Shown here in pieces: positions 62,281-64,000 of a stretch of 64,000 nucleotides of DNA. A model generated the notes under the pieces. The model worked only from the letters and a program-made list of their open reading frames with translations. It was not told where the DNA came from and did not search any database. Location: the NCBI GenBank assembly GCA_047619685.1, contig JBLHLC010000020.1:13412-77411 (forward strand), read 5' to 3'. How positions within the stretch are numbered: position 1 is the stretch's first letter; the number at the start of each line of letters is the position of its first letter. Position numbers and translations under genes: made by a program. The DNA comes from JABDJZ01 sp047619685 (GTDB taxonomy: Bacteria > Bacteroidota > Rhodothermia > Rhodothermales > UBA10348).

Positions 62281-64000
62281 ATGCTCCTCAATTTCCTCCG
62301 GCTGGCCGTTCGCACCATGCGACGCCACCCCGCGTACGCCCTGATCAACATCTTCGGACTTGGTGTGGGACTCTTCGCGTCATTCATGGTCCTCCTCTGG
62401 GTCCAGGACGAGCTGAGTTTCGATCGCTTCCATGAGGATTCCGAACAGGTGTTTCAGGTGATGCGGACTTCCGTCAACGGCGGCAATGTATCGACCGGGC
62501 AGACCGTCCCTGCTCCCCTGGAAGATGTGCTGGACGAGGACTTCCCGGAGATTGAGTACACCTCAATCTTCAGCTGGGAAGTGCCTGTCTCTTTTGTGCG
62601 CGGAGAGCTGGCATTTCGGAATACTGCGCGTTATGCCGGGCCTGACGTCTTTCAGATTCTCACATTCCCGTTCATTGCCGGCGACCCTGCGACGGCCCTG
62701 GTCATGCCAGAATCCATCGTTCTCTCGGAGAGCATGGCAAGAGTCTACTTCGCCGACCACTTCGAGGGGGTCAGCCGTGAGGTGGCAGCCAGGAATCTCA
62801 TTGGCGAGGTCCTTCGATACCAGAACCGCACGGATCTAACGGTTACGGGGGTTGCTTTCGATGCGCCACACAACTCTTCGATCACGTTCGAGGCATTTCT
62901 CCCGTATCAGCTCTTTGCCCGGGATAATTCCTGGGTCGAAAATTGGGGTAACACGGCATTCCGGATGTACGTGAAGCTGGTGGCCGGGGTCGACGGGGCC
63001 TTTGTTAGCGACAAAATCAGAGAGGTCGTCAGGGACCGTTCTGGCAGCCCAGACACGGGCCTCCTCTCGCTTCAGGCGTTTACCGATCGGTACCTCTGGT
63101 CCAAATACGAGAACGGTGTGCTGATTGGCGGGCGGATTGATTACGTCCGCGTCATGGGGATTGTGGGGCTTCTCATCCTGCTGATCGCTGCAATCAACTT
63201 TACCAATCTCGCGACCGCCCGCAGTGCCCAGAGGGCCCGCGAAATTGGCGTTCGAAAGACCTTTGGCGGATCCCGCGGCGGCCTGGCGGCCCAGTTCATA
63301 AGTGAGTCCATGGCCACGTCCATGGCTGCCCTCGTCCTGGCACTGGTGGGCGTGTTCTTGCTCCTCCCCAGTTTCAATGAGGTGACAGCCAAGTCGATGT
63401 CGCTGACGACGGCCCCTCCTTCCATCTGGCTCGGATTCCTCGGACTGACCTTGCTGACAGGACTCCTGGCAGGAGCCTACCCCGCGGCGTATCTCTCCGG
63501 TCTCGGAGTCATCAGAGTTCTCCGTCAGCGGGATACTGGCCTTGGCGGTGGAAGACGACTACGAAGGGGGCTCGTCATTTTTCAGTTTGCCGCCTCGATG
63601 CTCCTGATTGTCGGCACCTTGACCGTGTACAAACAAATCGAGTTTATCCAGTCGACCAATCTCGGACTGGACAGGGAGAACGTGATTACCGCCCGGCTTG
63701 AGGGCGGAGCCCGCGACAGTTGGCCGGCCTTCAAGAGCGCGCTCCTGCAGAGTCCGGACATTCTCTCGGTAACCCATACCGACGGCCACCCGTTTGAGAT
63801 AAACCAGTCCACCAACGACTTGGACTACGAGGGGAAGGATCCGGAGGACAACAGCCTGTTCTATCTTTCCTCGATCGGTTATGATTACGACAACACCCTC
63901 CGGATGGAAATGACGGCTGGCCGCACGTTCGATCCGGGCAGAACCCTTGATTCTGCGAACGTAATCATCAACGAGTCCGCGGCGCTTAAAATGGGATTCG
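62281..64000 (+). CDS. ABC transporter permease (MacB/FtsX type), 3' end cut by window
   Basis: Inner-membrane permease subunit of a MacB-like ABC transporter. The ATG at 62281 opens a frame to the right edge (573 codons). It starts MLLNFLRLAVRTMRRHPAYALINIFGLGVGLF, the N-terminal helix of this family. A periplasmic MacB_PCD domain follows (residues about 50-280). The first FtsX domain has IVGLLILLIAAINFTNLATA and the coupling-helix sequence SAQRAREIGVRKTFG. A second copy of the permease half begins near residue 420 (GRRLRRGLVIFQFAASMLLI), so the family's duplicated ~800-residue form is expected. The associated ATPase gene is not in view. Confidence 0.9.
   Translation, partial: MLLNFLRLAVRTMRRHPAYALINIFGLGVGLFASFMVLLWVQDELSFDRFHEDSEQVFQVMRTSVNGGNVSTGQTVPAPLEDVLDEDFPEIEYTSIFSWEVPVSFVRGELAFRNTARYAGPDVFQILTFPFIAGDPATALVMPESIVLSESMARVYFADHFEGVSREVAARNLIGEVLRYQNRTDLTVTGVAFDAPHNSSITFEAFLPYQLFARDNSWVENWGNTAFRMYVKLVAGVDGAFVSDKIREVVRDRSGSPDTGLLSLQAFTDRYLWSKYENGVLIGGRIDYVRVMGIVGLLILLIAAINFTNLATARSAQRAREIGVRKTFGGSRGGLAAQFISESMATSMAALVLALVGVFLLLPSFNEVTAKSMSLTTAPPSIWLGFLGLTLLTGLLAGAYPAAYLSGLGVIRVLRQRDTGLGGGRRLRRGLVIFQFAASMLLIVGTLTVYKQIEFIQSTNLGLDRENVITARLEGGARDSWPAFKSALLQSPDILSVTHTDGHPFEINQSTNDLDYEGKDPEDNSLFYLSSIGYDYDNTLRMEMTAGRTFDPGRTLDSANVIINESAALKMGF

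Overview
The window looks like a chromosomal segment of a GC-rich, Gram-negative member of the Bacteroidota/Rhodothermota, probably close to Rhodothermales. Signs of this are many secreted proteins ending in a type IX secretion (T9SS) sorting domain (YPNP / DxLGR / G-x-Y-x-x-R pattern), a TonB-dependent receptor with an N-terminal carboxypeptidase-regulatory-like domain, a 'reg_prop' periplasmic-sensor histidine kinase, LpxH-type and Wza/Wzz-type envelope genes, and mostly weak Shine-Dalgarno sites. The assignment rests on gene content and style; no database search was possible.

Left core (1-35.2 kb). On the minus strand, two rhomboid proteases, ispG and a sensor kinase that runs off the left edge form a probable operon. 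On the plus strand follow two bifunctional penicillin-binding proteins with an LpxH-like hydrolase between them. Next come a minus-strand TonB receptor and T9SS-exported partner, the latter carrying a 1,320-bp internal tandem duplication, and ispE. A plus-strand exopolysaccharide block (Wza, Wzz, Wzx, two glycosyltransferases) is followed by an Omp85-like barrel with a charged N-terminal region. Then come a small zinc-ribbon protein, a POT peptide transporter, aspS with a pyrophosphatase-Rof fusion directly behind it, an amino-acid permease, a DUF302 protein and tRNA-Lys(UUU).

Island (35.3-60.0 kb). The 3' half of tRNA-Lys is repeated in direct orientation at 54877, 59309 and 59953, which splits the region into three att-bounded units. 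Unit A (about 19.6 kb) carries a tyrosine integrase, an HTH/excisionase-like gene, identical 20-bp putative integrase arm sites just inside both ends, a single-subunit-polymerase-like protein, and a large cargo of lipoproteins and T9SS-exported proteins. Several of its cargo genes survive only as fragments. Unit B (about 4.4 kb) holds a matrixin-like protein lacking its catalytic glutamate, a truncated integron-type integrase, an IS3 OrfA fragment and two small lipoproteins. Unit C (about 0.6 kb) is just a RelE/RelB-like toxin-antitoxin pair between two repeats. The simplest reading is repeated integration at one tRNA site followed by decay.

Right core (60.0-64 kb). A Kef-type cation/proton antiporter with RCK domains is followed by an FtsX/MacB-type ABC permease that runs off the right edge.

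The most interesting items are the tRNA-Lys accretion island with matched arm sites, the island-encoded polymerase-like protein, the pyrophosphatase-Rof fusion beside aspS, the pseudo-matrixin, and the core/island pair of small zinc-ribbon proteins.
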